The notes below the pieces were generated by a model that was not told where the DNA came from, did no database searches, and was given only the letters and a program-made list of their open reading frames with translations. From positions 180,687-244,686 of the forward strand of contig LMSR01000001.1 of assembly GCA_001429555.1 (NCBI GenBank): a stretch of DNA of 64,000 bases, in the 5' to 3' direction. Each line of letters begins with the position of its first letter. Position 1 is the first letter of the stretch. Of this stretch, positions 44,259-53,883 are shown piece after piece. This DNA is from Nocardioides sp. Soil797 (GTDB lineage: Bacteria > Actinomycetota > Actinomycetes > Propionibacteriales > Nocardioidaceae). The translations under genes were made by a program, and so were the position numbers.

Positions 44259-45379
44259 AGGTCATGACCATCGTCGGCACGCGTCCGGAGATCATCCGGT
44301 TGGCGCGCGTGATCGATCGGCTCGACAACACCGTTGGCATCGAGCACGTTTTGGTTCACACCGGCCAAAACTACGACTACTCACTCAACCAGGTCTTCTT
44401 TGATGACCTGAGTCTGAGGGCTCCTGACCACTACATGGGCGTGGACACCAGTAGCCTTGGCGCCGTGCTCGGCGGTGTGCTGATGGGTACCGAGAAGGTG
44501 CTGCTAGAGGAAGCGCCAGACGCTGTGCTCCTGCTGGGCGACACGAACTCATGCATCGCAACGGTGATGGCCAAACGCATGCGGATTCCGACGTACCACA
44601 TGGAAGCCGGAAACCGCTGCTTCGATGAAAACGTCCCGGAAGAGACCAACCGTCGCTTGGTGGACCACGTCGCTGATTTCAATTTGGCCTACACAGAGCA
44701 CGCTCGTCGCAATCTTCTAGCCGAGGGCCTGCACCCCCGTCGAATACTGGTCACAGGTTCACCCATGCGTGAGGTGCTCGAGAAGTTCCGCGACCAGATC
44801 GAGGCCTCGGATGCACTTGCCCGATTGGGATTGACCTCAGGGGAGTACTTCCTCGTCAGTGCCCACCGTGAGGAGAACGTTGATCCTCCGGAGCGGCTCA
44901 AGTTGCTCCTCGAGTGCCTTGTGGCCGTACGCGACCAGTTTGGAAAGCGCGTCGTGGTTTCCACCCACCCGCGAACTCGCAAGCAGTTGGCAGCTGTGGA
45001 CAGCGACCTCGACCTGAGGGAAATCGACTTCCTGGACCCCTTTGGGTTTCACGACTACAACAAACTGCAGATTGAGGCCGCTTGCGTGCTCTCCGACTCC
45101 GGCACCATCTCGGAGGAGTCGTCGATCCTAGGCTTCCCAGCAATCACGTTGCGAGACTCGATAGAGCGCCCGGAGGCGCTTGACAGTGGTTCGATCATTA
45201 TGACTGGGCTAGAAGTCAACGACGTCCTACGTGCAGTTGGGATCGCGATCGCTGATGGTGAGATATTGACATCCAGCCCAGCCGGCTACGAAGTGAATGA
45301 CACATCAAACCGCGTCGTGCGATTCATCGCGTCGACTGCTGGGCGCCAACACCAATGGGCGGGAATCCGACGTGGCTGA
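44255..45379 (+). CDS. capG: UDP-N-acetyl-L-talosamine 2-epimerase, CapG/WbjD-like
   Basis: This is a 374-residue non-hydrolysing UDP-HexNAc 2-epimerase: 'VGTRPEIIRLARVI', 'HTGQNYDYSLNQVFF', 'HMEAGNRCFDENVPEETNRR' and 'SDSGTISEESSILGFPA'. Directly after capE and capF it completes UDP-L-FucNAc. The ATG overlaps the previous stop. Confidence 0.93.
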   Translation: MKVMTIVGTRPEIIRLARVIDRLDNTVGIEHVLVHTGQNYDYSLNQVFFDDLSLRAPDHYMGVDTSSLGAVLGGVLMGTEKVLLEEAPDAVLLLGDTNSCIATVMAKRMRIPTYHMEAGNRCFDENVPEETNRRLVDHVADFNLAYTEHARRNLLAEGLHPRRILVTGSPMREVLEKFRDQIEASDALARLGLTSGEYFLVSAHREENVDPPERLKLLLECLVAVRDQFGKRVVVSTHPRTRKQLAAVDSDLDLREIDFLDPFGFHDYNKLQIEAACVLSDSGTISEESSILGFPAITLRDSIERPEALDSGSIIMTGLEVNDVLRAVGIAIADGEILTSSPAGYEVNDTSNRVVRFIASTAGRQHQWAGIRRG

Positions 45380-46322
45380 CTACTCGGTATGCGTAGACCT
45401 CGCCGGAGGACGGAAGGGAGGGGCTGCCCGCTTCCTCAAGGAATTGGACTGCCACGTGCGCGAGTCCGCTGGAGTCCAGTTCATCGGGCGTGAGAATCGG
45501 TTGACGGCTAGATGGCTCCTGCAACGTGAGTTGGAAGCGTCGGCCCCGCGACGCATCTCCCTTAACAATGCATCGATGGTAGCCGGCGAGGAGCGAGTGG
45601 TCCTGCTCAGAAATGCCCTCCACTTCGCCAGTGCACAGGAGATGGACCAACTGAACTTTTCGCCTTCGCCCGAGCTCAGGGCTCAGACCCCTGTCATCCG
45701 GGCCCTGGCGAGACGAGCTACTGAAATCGTTGTGCCGTGTACTGCGATGGCTGAACGGGTTGTTAGTTATTTGCCTCGGTGCGCGGACAGAATCACTGTC
45801 AAATTTCACCCCGTGAGCCAAGTCGCCCGCCGTGAAGTAGAAGGACCACGCGCAATCTTGATGCCCATCGTGAACTCTCCATACAAACAGCTCGAGGTAC
45901 ATGTAGCGGCCCTTCTGGCCGCTAATGAAAAGAATTCTGAACGCATCCAGATAATACTCACGGGAACGGCGCAAGATTATCCGAAAGAAATTTCCTCCGA
46001 CCCCTCGGTGCGCTTCATCGGGGTGGTTTCAGCGGACGTGCTGAATGACTATTGGGCGACAGTGGATGCGATCTATTTCCCCACGAAGCTAGAGGCATTC
46101 GGTTATCCCCTGGCTGAAGCGAGGACCCACGGAGTCCCAGTCCTGGCCCTCGACACCCCTCAGAATCGAGAAATAGCAGGTAATGCGCTGCGCCCCTTCA
46201 CATTCAACCACAAAGGCAGTATCGCGACCGCCCTTCGGGATGCGCTCGATCATCCTTCGGCCCCAGATCCGGCTCAGTTCGATCCCAAAAGCTACTTTCA
46301 ATGGCTGATGGGGGCGAAATGA
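45372..46322 (+). CDS. Glycosyltransferase (GT4-like)
   Basis: This is a 316-residue GT-B protein with a short N-terminal domain ('VCVDLAGGRKGGAARFLKEL'). The C-terminal half has 'NSPYKQLEVHV', 'RFIGVVSADVLNDYW' and the donor-site 'YFPTKLEAFGYPLAEARTHGVPV'. GTG 45372 overlaps the capG end by eight bases. It transfers one sugar of the repeat unit; donor unknown. GC content is lower than in the flanking catabolic regions. Confidence 0.85.
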   Translation: MADYSVCVDLAGGRKGGAARFLKELDCHVRESAGVQFIGRENRLTARWLLQRELEASAPRRISLNNASMVAGEERVVLLRNALHFASAQEMDQLNFSPSPELRAQTPVIRALARRATEIVVPCTAMAERVVSYLPRCADRITVKFHPVSQVARREVEGPRAILMPIVNSPYKQLEVHVAALLAANEKNSERIQIILTGTAQDYPKEISSDPSVRFIGVVSADVLNDYWATVDAIYFPTKLEAFGYPLAEARTHGVPVLALDTPQNREIAGNALRPFTFNHKGSIATALRDALDHPSAPDPAQFDPKSYFQWLMGAK

Positions 46323-47512
46323 GGATTGCACTTCTCACACAGGGATACCAGTCCGCAGGGGGGGTGCAGGCGGTTTCTCGGTGGTTGGTTAACGGGCTGC
46401 CCCATGAACTCGGATCCATTCGCGTGTTCAATCTAGCTGCTGGGCACAACGATGGGCGAAGCCGACGTCTGATGGCTCCAGGCTCCTGGGCACGAGGGCC
46501 GGTATTGGAGGATGACTCTCGCGAGGCTGACGTCGTGCAGGTAGGAACTCCACTGGCGGAGTTCGAGCCGTGCCGATACCTACCGTCGAAGGCCTTGACT
46601 AAGGAGCTGGCGCAATACGACGTCATCTTGGTAGTCGCGGGGGGACCCGCACTGGCCTTCGCGGCGCACAAAGCCGGGCGGCCGGTCGTGCTCCAGGTTG
46701 CCACGACGGTTCGCTGGGAACGAGAGTCGATTACTCGACAGCTGACTCCAGCACGCAGGTTGCTGTCGACGATGGCCACCAAGGTGACCGAGATACTCGA
46801 GCGCAAATCTCTGAGTTCTGTGGACGTGGTTCTCGTTGAGAACCCGGTCATGGAAGCAGAGGTCGCGCGAGTGGCACCGGCGACCCAAGTGGTGCTGGCA
46901 CCGCCAGGGATTGACTGTCACGCGTTCGCGGCTACCAACTGCTGGAATTCTGGTGGTCCAGTAGTTTCTGTCGGTCGCTTGGCGGAGCCTCGGAAGGGAT
47001 GGGGGCGAATGTTTCACGCCTACGCATCACTTCTCGAGCGAATGCCCGGGGCGCCGCCCTTGGTCATCGCGGGCAGAGGGCAACTGTCACTCTCCGACCT
47101 CGACGAGCTCGTGGCATTAGGGATCGAGGACAGGGTTACCGTAATTCCGGACATTTCCCCGGCTGCACTCAAAGGACTTTTGCATGAGGGGTCGGTCTTC
47201 TGGCAGACCTCCTATGAGGAGGGACTCGGAATCGCCGCAATTGAGGCAATGGCCGCCGGTCTGCCTGTGGTGGCTACGAGAACTGCCGGAACTGAGATGA
47301 GCGTGTTGGACGGCGTCACAGGGTATCTGATTGCACAGGATAGCGAACTGCCTAAAAAATTCGCGAAGGCTACCGTGCAAATTCTCTCCGGGGATGGGAG
47401 TGAGATGAGTCAGCGGGGGCTCAGCCGCGCCAGCGAGGAATTTGATTCCGAGGTAACACTTCGGCGATTCGTCGATGTGTGTCGCACTTTGGTAGGCACT
47501 GAGAGAAAGTGA
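46319..47512 (+). CDS. Glycosyltransferase family 4
   Basis: This is a 397-residue GT-B enzyme with 'LLTQGYQSAGGVQAVSRWL' at the N-terminus, 'VSVGRLAEPRKGWGRM' and the ExxxxxE motif 'SYEEGLGIAAIEAMAAGLPVV'. The ATG overlaps the previous stop. It adds another sugar during repeat-unit assembly. Confidence 0.92.
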   Translation: MRIALLTQGYQSAGGVQAVSRWLVNGLPHELGSIRVFNLAAGHNDGRSRRLMAPGSWARGPVLEDDSREADVVQVGTPLAEFEPCRYLPSKALTKELAQYDVILVVAGGPALAFAAHKAGRPVVLQVATTVRWERESITRQLTPARRLLSTMATKVTEILERKSLSSVDVVLVENPVMEAEVARVAPATQVVLAPPGIDCHAFAATNCWNSGGPVVSVGRLAEPRKGWGRMFHAYASLLERMPGAPPLVIAGRGQLSLSDLDELVALGIEDRVTVIPDISPAALKGLLHEGSVFWQTSYEEGLGIAAIEAMAAGLPVVATRTAGTEMSVLDGVTGYLIAQDSELPKKFAKATVQILSGDGSEMSQRGLSRASEEFDSEVTLRRFVDVCRTLVGTERK

Positions 47513-47775
47513 AGGTACCCGACTTGCCCAAATATCGAGGGGAAGTGCACTGCGCAACTCCATGGCACGCACGATTCTCTTTGCCACGGGACATAGAGGT
47601 GCTTACACACATAAAGGCCACTCATGAACCGCGATTAGTGCGACCCCAAATCACACGGGATGGGTTGAATCGCCCCCTCTGGGGACAAGAAATATCGGGG
47701 CCGCGCCGGAAGCAGGGCACGAACGACTGCGCAGGCTCCATTACATACGCGACGCGAAAAGGAACAAGTTACTAA
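47509..47775 (+). CDS. Doubtful 88-residue ORF between glycosyltransferase and dehydrogenase
   Basis: A GTG at 47509 overlaps the upstream stop, and the TAA at 47773-47775 overlaps the next ATG, so it fits perfectly between two genes. However, the translated sequence is polar, without secondary-structure pattern or family, and the local base composition is atypical. It may be an untranslated spacer or a decayed gene fragment. Confidence 0.3.
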   Translation: MKVPDLPKYRGEVHCATPWHARFSLPRDIEVLTHIKATHEPRLVRPQITRDGLNRPLWGQEISGPRRKQGTNDCAGSITYATRKGTSY

Positions 47776-49037
47776 TGCCCGATCATGTGGTTATTGTCGG
47801 CCAAGGATATGTCGGTTTGCCGCTGGCCATTAGAGCAAGTGAGGCTGGCCTCAAAATTACGGGTTTCGACGTTACACAGAGTTTGGTCGATCAGCTGAAT
47901 CTCGGCGAGTCACACATCGATGACATTCCATCGGAGTCGCTCAGAACCGCCATCGCAGCCGGGTACACCGCCACCACGAGCCCTGCAGTCATGGCTGATG
48001 CGGACGTGGTCGTCGTGTGCGTCCCAACGCCGTTGTCCAAGGACGGCGGTCCCGATCTCGAGGCGGTCCGCGCCTCCGCCATCACGATCGGGAACCACAT
48101 TCAAGGCGCCACGCTGGTCATCCTCGAGTCCACCAGCTACCCAGGAACCACAGAGGAGATTTTCGCCCCTCTGGTGCTCGGCGACTCGAAGTCCCTGGAC
48201 GACGATGCCTGGATAGCCTTCTCACCGGAACGAGTCGATCCCGGTAACGCGGACTATGGAATCCGGAACACCCCAAAGGTCGTCGGCGGCCTCAGCAAGG
48301 AATCTAGAGACAAGGCAGTCGCGTTCTACAGTCGGTTCATAGACTCCGTCGTCCCAGTTAAGGGGGCCAAGGAGGCTGAAATGACTAAATTGCTTGAGAA
48401 TACGTTCCGTCACGTGAATATTGCGTTGGTCAACGAGATGCTGCGATTCTCGAACGACTTTGACATCGATATCTGGGACGTCATCGACGCAGCCGCGACC
48501 AAACCTTTCGGATTTATGCCATTCCGTCCTGGGCCGGGCGTGGGCGGCCACTGCATTCCTGTCGACCCCTCCTACCTCTCCCATCGCGTCAAGGCTGAGT
48601 TGGGATATTCATTCCGAATGGTCGAGCTTGCAGAGGAGATCAACCTCGCGGCCCCCGGATACGTGGCCACTCGTGTCTGGGAACTTTTGAATCAGCATAG
48701 GAAGGCCGTTAATGGAGCCAAAGTTTTGCTTCTTGGCGTTACGTACAAGCCAGACATTGCCGACGTGCGCGAGACTCCAGCGGAACCTATCGCTGAAAAG
48801 TTGGTTTCCTGGGGGGCGGATGTCTACTATCATGATCCATTCGTACACGAGTGGACAATCGCCGGAGATGTCGTTCCGAGAGCTTCCGAAGCCTATGCAG
48901 AGGATATATCTCCAGACGTGACGATCTTGCTGCAAGCCCATTCAGAGTACGACCTAGGCCGTCTTGCCCAAAGCCGCAGCCTTGTCCTGGATACTCGAGG
49001 TGTACTCCCACCAACACCCAAGGTCCATCGATTGTGA
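47775..49037 (+). CDS. Nucleotide-sugar dehydrogenase (UDP-HexNAc 6-dehydrogenase, WbpA/TviB type)
   Basis: This is a 420-residue NAD-dependent four-electron dehydrogenase. The Rossmann motif is 'VIVGQGYVGLPLA', with 'ESTSYPGTTEEIF' and the catalytic Cys 260 in 'GPGVGGHCIPVDP'. The C-terminal UDP-binding domain has 'LLLGVTYKPDIADVRETP'. The GHCIPVDP form points to UDP-GlcNAc/ManNAc rather than UDP-glucose dehydrogenases. It supplies an acidic sugar (uronic acid) for the polysaccharide. Confidence 0.93.
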   Translation: MPDHVVIVGQGYVGLPLAIRASEAGLKITGFDVTQSLVDQLNLGESHIDDIPSESLRTAIAAGYTATTSPAVMADADVVVVCVPTPLSKDGGPDLEAVRASAITIGNHIQGATLVILESTSYPGTTEEIFAPLVLGDSKSLDDDAWIAFSPERVDPGNADYGIRNTPKVVGGLSKESRDKAVAFYSRFIDSVVPVKGAKEAEMTKLLENTFRHVNIALVNEMLRFSNDFDIDIWDVIDAAATKPFGFMPFRPGPGVGGHCIPVDPSYLSHRVKAELGYSFRMVELAEEINLAAPGYVATRVWELLNQHRKAVNGAKVLLLGVTYKPDIADVRETPAEPIAEKLVSWGADVYYHDPFVHEWTIAGDVVPRASEAYAEDISPDVTILLQAHSEYDLGRLAQSRSLVLDTRGVLPPTPKVHRL

Positions 49038-50125
49038 CTGCCGTTCAAGAAGCCGAAGTGGTGAAAACTCGACTTACCTGGCTAGACGCCGCGCGATTCA
49101 GCGCGGCGGGTATGGTGCTCGGCTATCATTACACTTTCCGCGGAAACAATGGCGGAAAGATCGAAGCGTCGTGGCCCACATTCATTCAGGACGTCACAAA
49201 GTACGGATATCTGGGTGTCGACCTATTCTTTATAATATCCGGCCTGGTGATTGGATTCAGCGCGATTGGCCGCACGCCCAGGGCCTATCTGGGTTCACGA
49301 CTGTCGCGCCTCTTGCCCGCGTATGTTGCGGCGGTAATGCTGACCTCGTCAGCGCTGGTAATATTCCGCCCCGGCTGGCGAGATGTGCCATCATGGTCCG
49401 AGATAGTTGCGAACCTGACGATGGTCCCGAACCTCCTAGGGCAAGCGTATATCGAGCCCGTATATTGGACCCTCTGGTGCGAACTGCGCTTCTACGCAAT
49501 TGTGCTGATACTGGTCCTATTTCGGCCGACCAAAAAGACCCTCCTTACTCTAGCGGGGATATGGAATCTCGCGGGATGGCTATGGTGGGCCGTGCACTGG
49601 TCTGGCCACAACATGCCGGCGTGGGACCTTGTTGTGCAGCCCTACTCGGGCCAGTACTTCGTTGCCGGAATAGCTATCGCCCTCCTGATGCACAAGAAGG
49701 AGAGGTACTTCGTGGCCGCTCCTATTTTGCTTTCTGCGTGTAGTCTTTCGGCACTGGCGGCCATGAACTTTGCGCGCAACACTGAAGCACACCACGACGT
49801 GGACTTGAACATGGGCGTAGTTGTTTCCGTTGTCATTGCATTTCATGTCGTGGTGGCGGTATGCACGATGCTCCCGCCTCCTGCATCGCCCAAGATCGCA
49901 GGTGCATTCACAAGGCTTGGCGCGCTCACCTACCCGCTGTATCTGGTGCACGCCAGTATTGGGTACTTAATAATCGGGGCTCTCGTCCCAAGTTGGGGAA
50001 TCGTTACTGCCACGGTTGTCGCGGCAGCCTGCGCCATCGCGATAAGTTTCGTTATCCACAGGTGCATCGAAGAACCAGTTGCGCCGAGGCTCCGAAAACT
50101 CATAAGTCAAGGAACCCTCAGATGA
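49034..50125 (+). CDS. Acyltransferase 3 family membrane protein
   Basis: This is a 363-residue protein with about ten transmembrane segments. It has the AT3 motifs 'LTWLDAARFSAAGMVLGYHY', 'GVDLFFIISGLVIGFS' and 'R.YLGSRLSRLLPAYVAA'-like sequence. It O-acetylates (or succinylates) the polysaccharide across the membrane. GTG 49034 overlaps the dehydrogenase stop; GTG 49061 is an alternative. Confidence 0.9.
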   Translation: MTAVQEAEVVKTRLTWLDAARFSAAGMVLGYHYTFRGNNGGKIEASWPTFIQDVTKYGYLGVDLFFIISGLVIGFSAIGRTPRAYLGSRLSRLLPAYVAAVMLTSSALVIFRPGWRDVPSWSEIVANLTMVPNLLGQAYIEPVYWTLWCELRFYAIVLILVLFRPTKKTLLTLAGIWNLAGWLWWAVHWSGHNMPAWDLVVQPYSGQYFVAGIAIALLMHKKERYFVAAPILLSACSLSALAAMNFARNTEAHHDVDLNMGVVVSVVIAFHVVVAVCTMLPPPASPKIAGAFTRLGALTYPLYLVHASIGYLIIGALVPSWGIVTATVVAAACAIAISFVIHRCIEEPVAPRLRKLISQGTLR

Positions 50126-51351
50126 GCATGCCGTCCAGCGTGTCGTCTCGTGCGCGGGAGGGAGGAGACGGCTCCTGTGCGGAGGCCACTCGGTTCTATC
50201 AGCGATATCCGGTAAGTACAATATTCGGGCTTCACTTTGCGGCGTTCGCTATTGTTCCGGCCTTGGCATCGAACAATCCCAAGACTACGTTCATCCTTTC
50301 AATCTACTTAACCGTTCTGGGCACGTGCATTTTTGTGGAGCTGCTGTTTGCTCCCAAAGTCGTGGGAGAGTTCTCATCCACGGGTCCGACGGGCTCCACC
50401 TCTTTTGTTGTGCTGGGCATCGGCGCCGTGGCCACCGTCCTATCCGCTGTGGGCGGAACTCACAACTACGCCGTGCAGGTGGGAGAAGCATCGCAGGCCC
50501 CCTGGGTTTCCCTCGTCACGCCGCTTAATACGTGGCTGCTGTTGGGAGTTTGCTTAATTCTCGCCGCCTACTCGCGCGGTGAAGTAACGCGACGCCTGCT
50601 TTATGTGACCGCAGGCTGTGCGTGCGCCTTGCAATTTGGTCTCGGACTCGCTGGGGGTCTGGTGGGCGCCGCCGCAAGCTTCACAATGGCCGTCCTTCTC
50701 ATGCTTCTATTGACTGGGGCCGTCAGGCCGAAACAGTTCGCAGTACTGGGACTCCTCCTAGTAGTCGCCTGGCCCACCTTGCAAGCGCAGCGGGACGATC
50801 TTCGCGCCGACGTGCTGGGTGGTGCGAACAAGCTTGGAGGAGGAAGCACTCCCTTTGAGCGATTCTGGATCGACGATCAATTGGCTTCGGCAGAGAGACT
50901 CCGAAGTTCTGGATCGGCAATATCGCCTCCTTCCTGGTTTACGGTGGTGCGCACCGGGACGTTGCCTTCAGCTATTGACGGCCCGCGCCCACCGATCGAT
51001 ACAGGGTCGCGCATGAGCGTGGCTTTGGGAGGCTCCAGGCTCAACGCAACGAGTGCGACCATGCCGGGCAATATTTGGCTATTTGACGGTTGGGTCGGAC
51101 TCATTGCGTTTTATGCTCTTCTCTCATTTTCGTTCGTACGTTTGCTTCACCGGGGATCGGCATGGGGTCTTGCCGTTTCTGCGGTCCTCTACCTCTACTT
51201 CATGTCTTTCTCTGCCTCGTATCCCGACGGTCTCGTGCGCCTACTGCAAGACTTGGTTTCATTCGCCGCCGCAGCGCTCTTCATTCGCGTTCTTCAGCCC
51301 CCATCGATACGGCGCAAACGAAGCCGCGTCACCAGTCGGGGGAAGCTTTGA
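50122..51351 (+). CDS. Polysaccharide polymerase (Wzy-like)
   Basis: This is a 409-residue membrane protein with about ten hydrophobic segments and a large polar loop at about residues 240-310. That is the topology of O-antigen/exopolysaccharide polymerases, which have little sequence conservation. Position between acyltransferase and flippase supports the call. The ATG overlaps the previous stop. Confidence 0.75.
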   Translation: MSMPSSVSSRAREGGDGSCAEATRFYQRYPVSTIFGLHFAAFAIVPALASNNPKTTFILSIYLTVLGTCIFVELLFAPKVVGEFSSTGPTGSTSFVVLGIGAVATVLSAVGGTHNYAVQVGEASQAPWVSLVTPLNTWLLLGVCLILAAYSRGEVTRRLLYVTAGCACALQFGLGLAGGLVGAAASFTMAVLLMLLLTGAVRPKQFAVLGLLLVVAWPTLQAQRDDLRADVLGGANKLGGGSTPFERFWIDDQLASAERLRSSGSAISPPSWFTVVRTGTLPSAIDGPRPPIDTGSRMSVALGGSRLNATSATMPGNIWLFDGWVGLIAFYALLSFSFVRLLHRGSAWGLAVSAVLYLYFMSFSASYPDGLVRLLQDLVSFAAAALFIRVLQPPSIRRKRSRVTSRGKL

Positions 51352-52511
51352 CTAAGCATGGCTTCGTATGGGCGTTATCTGCGACGGCGGTGTCAAGCTT
51401 GGGAAACTTTTCCGTTACCATCATTGTCGCCCGATCGAACGGGATGTCCGAATTTGGAAAATTTGCGCTCGCGCTGCTCTGCCTCAACTTGCTTACAGGG
51501 GTACTTCGTTCCGCGGTTCTTGAATATCTGATCGCGCGAGAACGCTCCTTCCAGTTGGAATGGGCAGGTCTCAGGGAGTGTGTTGGATTCGCGCTCATTG
51601 CGGGCATGTTGTTGACTTTTGCTGGCGTAGTTAGTGGCAATCCCTACCTTTGGATCGCGGGACTGGGCGCACCTTCGCTCGTCGCCTACGATTATATTCG
51701 CACCACTTGGCTGGCTCGACGCCAGGGCGGACGGGCGGTCGGAATGGACTCGGCGTGGACGGCGTTCATTCTTCTTGTTTGTGCAGCGACGATTCCGTTT
51801 CATATCTCAGGCGAGATGATCTTCGTGCTCTACCTTGGGAGTGCCGCTGTAGTCATGTTTGTATCTCTCCTCGGATTCACACGTGTGGCCGATCGCAGGA
51901 AGACAGGTCGGCTATTTCGTCCGCTCTACGCCTTGGACTACGCAATAGGTACCGGTTCAACTTCGCTCTCGATTGGTCTGCTCGCCTTAACCGGGTCGAG
52001 CGCCTTAGTTGGTCCGCTGCGGGCGGGCGCCACTCTTTTGAGTCCGCTGAACCTCGTCTCAGCGGCCATCCGACCTGTGCTCATTGCTCGCATAAGTGAG
52101 AATCGCAGTGCCGGTCCATTGGGCTCTGCTCTTATGGCTTGCGCACTGGCGACTGCAATTGCGCCTTTTGCCATCGCGGTCGCGCTGATCCCGGACTCGC
52201 TGGGAGTGAGCCTGTTGGGCGCGACATGGGAAACTGCTAGTAGAGTCAGAGTTCCGCTCGGAATTGAAGCTGTGCTTGGCCTCCTCACGTCGGTGGCGTT
52301 TGCCGCTCATCGCGCTCACGAGGCAGGCTTGAGGATTCTTCTCAGTCGGAGCGTTTTGGCAACCCTTCGTATTTCTGCCCTGGTCTGGGTGGGATCTACG
52401 TATGGTCTTGTCGGAGCCGCGTGGACAATTCCCGTCGTTACGGCTGTTGGAGTCGTGTGGTGGTGGTCCAGCTATTACTTACTGCATCGAAGGGACATTG
52501 CTGCCTCATGA
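51348..52511 (+). CDS. Lipid-linked oligosaccharide flippase (Wzx-like)
   Basis: This is a 387-residue membrane protein with about twelve hydrophobic segments. The MATE/PST-type start is 'ALSATAVSSLGNFSVTIIVARSN...GKFALAL'. The TTG start (51348) overlaps the wzy stop (TTGA) with GGGGGAAG upstream. It flips the lipid-linked repeat unit to the outside for polymerisation. Confidence 0.8.
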   Translation: MTKHGFVWALSATAVSSLGNFSVTIIVARSNGMSEFGKFALALLCLNLLTGVLRSAVLEYLIARERSFQLEWAGLRECVGFALIAGMLLTFAGVVSGNPYLWIAGLGAPSLVAYDYIRTTWLARRQGGRAVGMDSAWTAFILLVCAATIPFHISGEMIFVLYLGSAAVVMFVSLLGFTRVADRRKTGRLFRPLYALDYAIGTGSTSLSIGLLALTGSSALVGPLRAGATLLSPLNLVSAAIRPVLIARISENRSAGPLGSALMACALATAIAPFAIAVALIPDSLGVSLLGATWETASRVRVPLGIEAVLGLLTSVAFAAHRAHEAGLRILLSRSVLATLRISALVWVGSTYGLVGAAWTIPVVTAVGVVWWWSSYYLLHRRDIAAS

Positions 52512-53635
52512 AGATACGTCGAAGGATTGGAATCGTCAGTCTCGGTGAAGCGGGCAACCTCGGGGATGACCTTATTCTGTTGTCAGTGATTGATGCCGTT
52601 GCGCAATCACCTGATGTGGCGGAAGTGGTATTTTTGGCCCATGGTCAGGCAATGGACTGGGATGATATCGGGGACCGGTTAGGTATTCGTCTCACTCCTC
52701 GCCGAGCACTCAGTGCGGGTGGATTATCGTCATTCTCCAAAGTTCAAACAGTGTTTAGTGATTGCGATGGAATCGTCTTCGGTGGAGGCGGCTTGCTTCA
52801 AGATGTGCACCATCCATTGAGGCCGTTCCAATGGCTTCGATATCTCCCTCCGAATATTCCGGTGCTTGCTGTGGGTCTTGGTTTAGGGCCGTTGGGGGAT
52901 CGCTGGAGGCGTCGCTTCAGCGGCATGCCGAGTCCTTTCTCAGAATTGTTTGTCCGTGACGAGGAGTCTCGTGCGATAGCGGACGGCTTTGGCTGGTCGA
53001 CACAACGATCGCTTGACTGTGTCTCGTCTGAGTTGGTGAGCCGACTTTTTGAACCTGAGGATGGCGGCACGAGTTTGGGCCTGGCCCTGCGGGACTGGCC
53101 CGGTTTGCGGCCTGTAGACGTTGCTAAGCGGGTGGACCAGATTGTTGTCGAGAGCCGGCTCAGCACGGTTGATGCCTTCGTTCTTGAAAGCCGGTGCGGG
53201 GGTGGTCCGGACGTGGAGTTCACTAGAGCGGTCTTGGAGCACGTGGCTGCGCCGTCGACGCTGCGCCCATACGACCCGGCCAAGATCCCAGACTTCCTGG
53301 GCGCGATGTCCCGGTGCACGATCGCGGTCAGTATGAAACTCCACTCGAGTGCGCTTTGGGGATATATGGGTACCCAAATTCATCCCATTCTCTATGCGCC
53401 CAAGACCGCATCCTTGTTCCATGTTCCTTGGCGCGGACTGGAGATTCTGAACGAGCCGCACCACCCCGTGCTGACCGAGGCAGGAGTCCCTACCACCACT
53501 GAGGTCATCCAGCGTTGGTTGCATGAGGAAACGGTTAGTGGTCCAGTCGGTCGATTCTCCCGATCTGCCGTACTTAGTTTACAGAGCGAGAACACGTTTC
53601 ACGGGGTTGTCCGAAAGATTGCGGCGCGCTTTTGA
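52508..53635 (+). CDS. Polysaccharide pyruvyl transferase family protein
   Basis: This is a 375-residue CsaB/WcaK-type enzyme: 'GEAGNLGDDLILLSVIDAV', 'CDGIVFGGGGLLQDV', 'FVRDEESRAI' and the C-terminal 'SRCTIAVSMKLHSSALW'. It adds pyruvate ketals to sugars, giving negative charge. ATG 52508 overlaps the flippase stop. It is the last gene of the operon. Confidence 0.88.
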   Translation: MKIRRRIGIVSLGEAGNLGDDLILLSVIDAVAQSPDVAEVVFLAHGQAMDWDDIGDRLGIRLTPRRALSAGGLSSFSKVQTVFSDCDGIVFGGGGLLQDVHHPLRPFQWLRYLPPNIPVLAVGLGLGPLGDRWRRRFSGMPSPFSELFVRDEESRAIADGFGWSTQRSLDCVSSELVSRLFEPEDGGTSLGLALRDWPGLRPVDVAKRVDQIVVESRLSTVDAFVLESRCGGGPDVEFTRAVLEHVAAPSTLRPYDPAKIPDFLGAMSRCTIAVSMKLHSSALWGYMGTQIHPILYAPKTASLFHVPWRGLEILNEPHHPVLTEAGVPTTTEVIQRWLHEETVSGPVGRFSRSAVLSLQSENTFHGVVRKIAARF

Positions 53636-53883
53636 CGGTACGTACACGCCCATGCTGGCTGAGGCTTGTGCCCGGCTCAACGGTTTTGGGACGGCGCAGG
53701 CAGGCGTGGATGCTTTTTCGGGAATGAAGCCCCCAGAGTGTCCGAGTTGGGCACTTTAATCTTCATGACGCGCTACGGGTTCAAGGATCAAATGGGTGAC
53801 GTCGTCGCGGAGGGCGACCACTCAGACCCCGCTGGAGTTCTGGATGGGGCTCGGACTTAAGAAGAAAGGACGGGACTGCCCAG
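53636..53883. other. Junk-like junction after the exopolysaccharide operon
   Basis: This is about 250 bases of mixed composition with no recognisable gene, between the pyruvyl transferase stop and the rocD fragment. Short T- and A-rich runs and an abrupt change into rocD coding sequence suggest a recombination junction. No mobile-element ends were identified. Confidence 0.4.
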
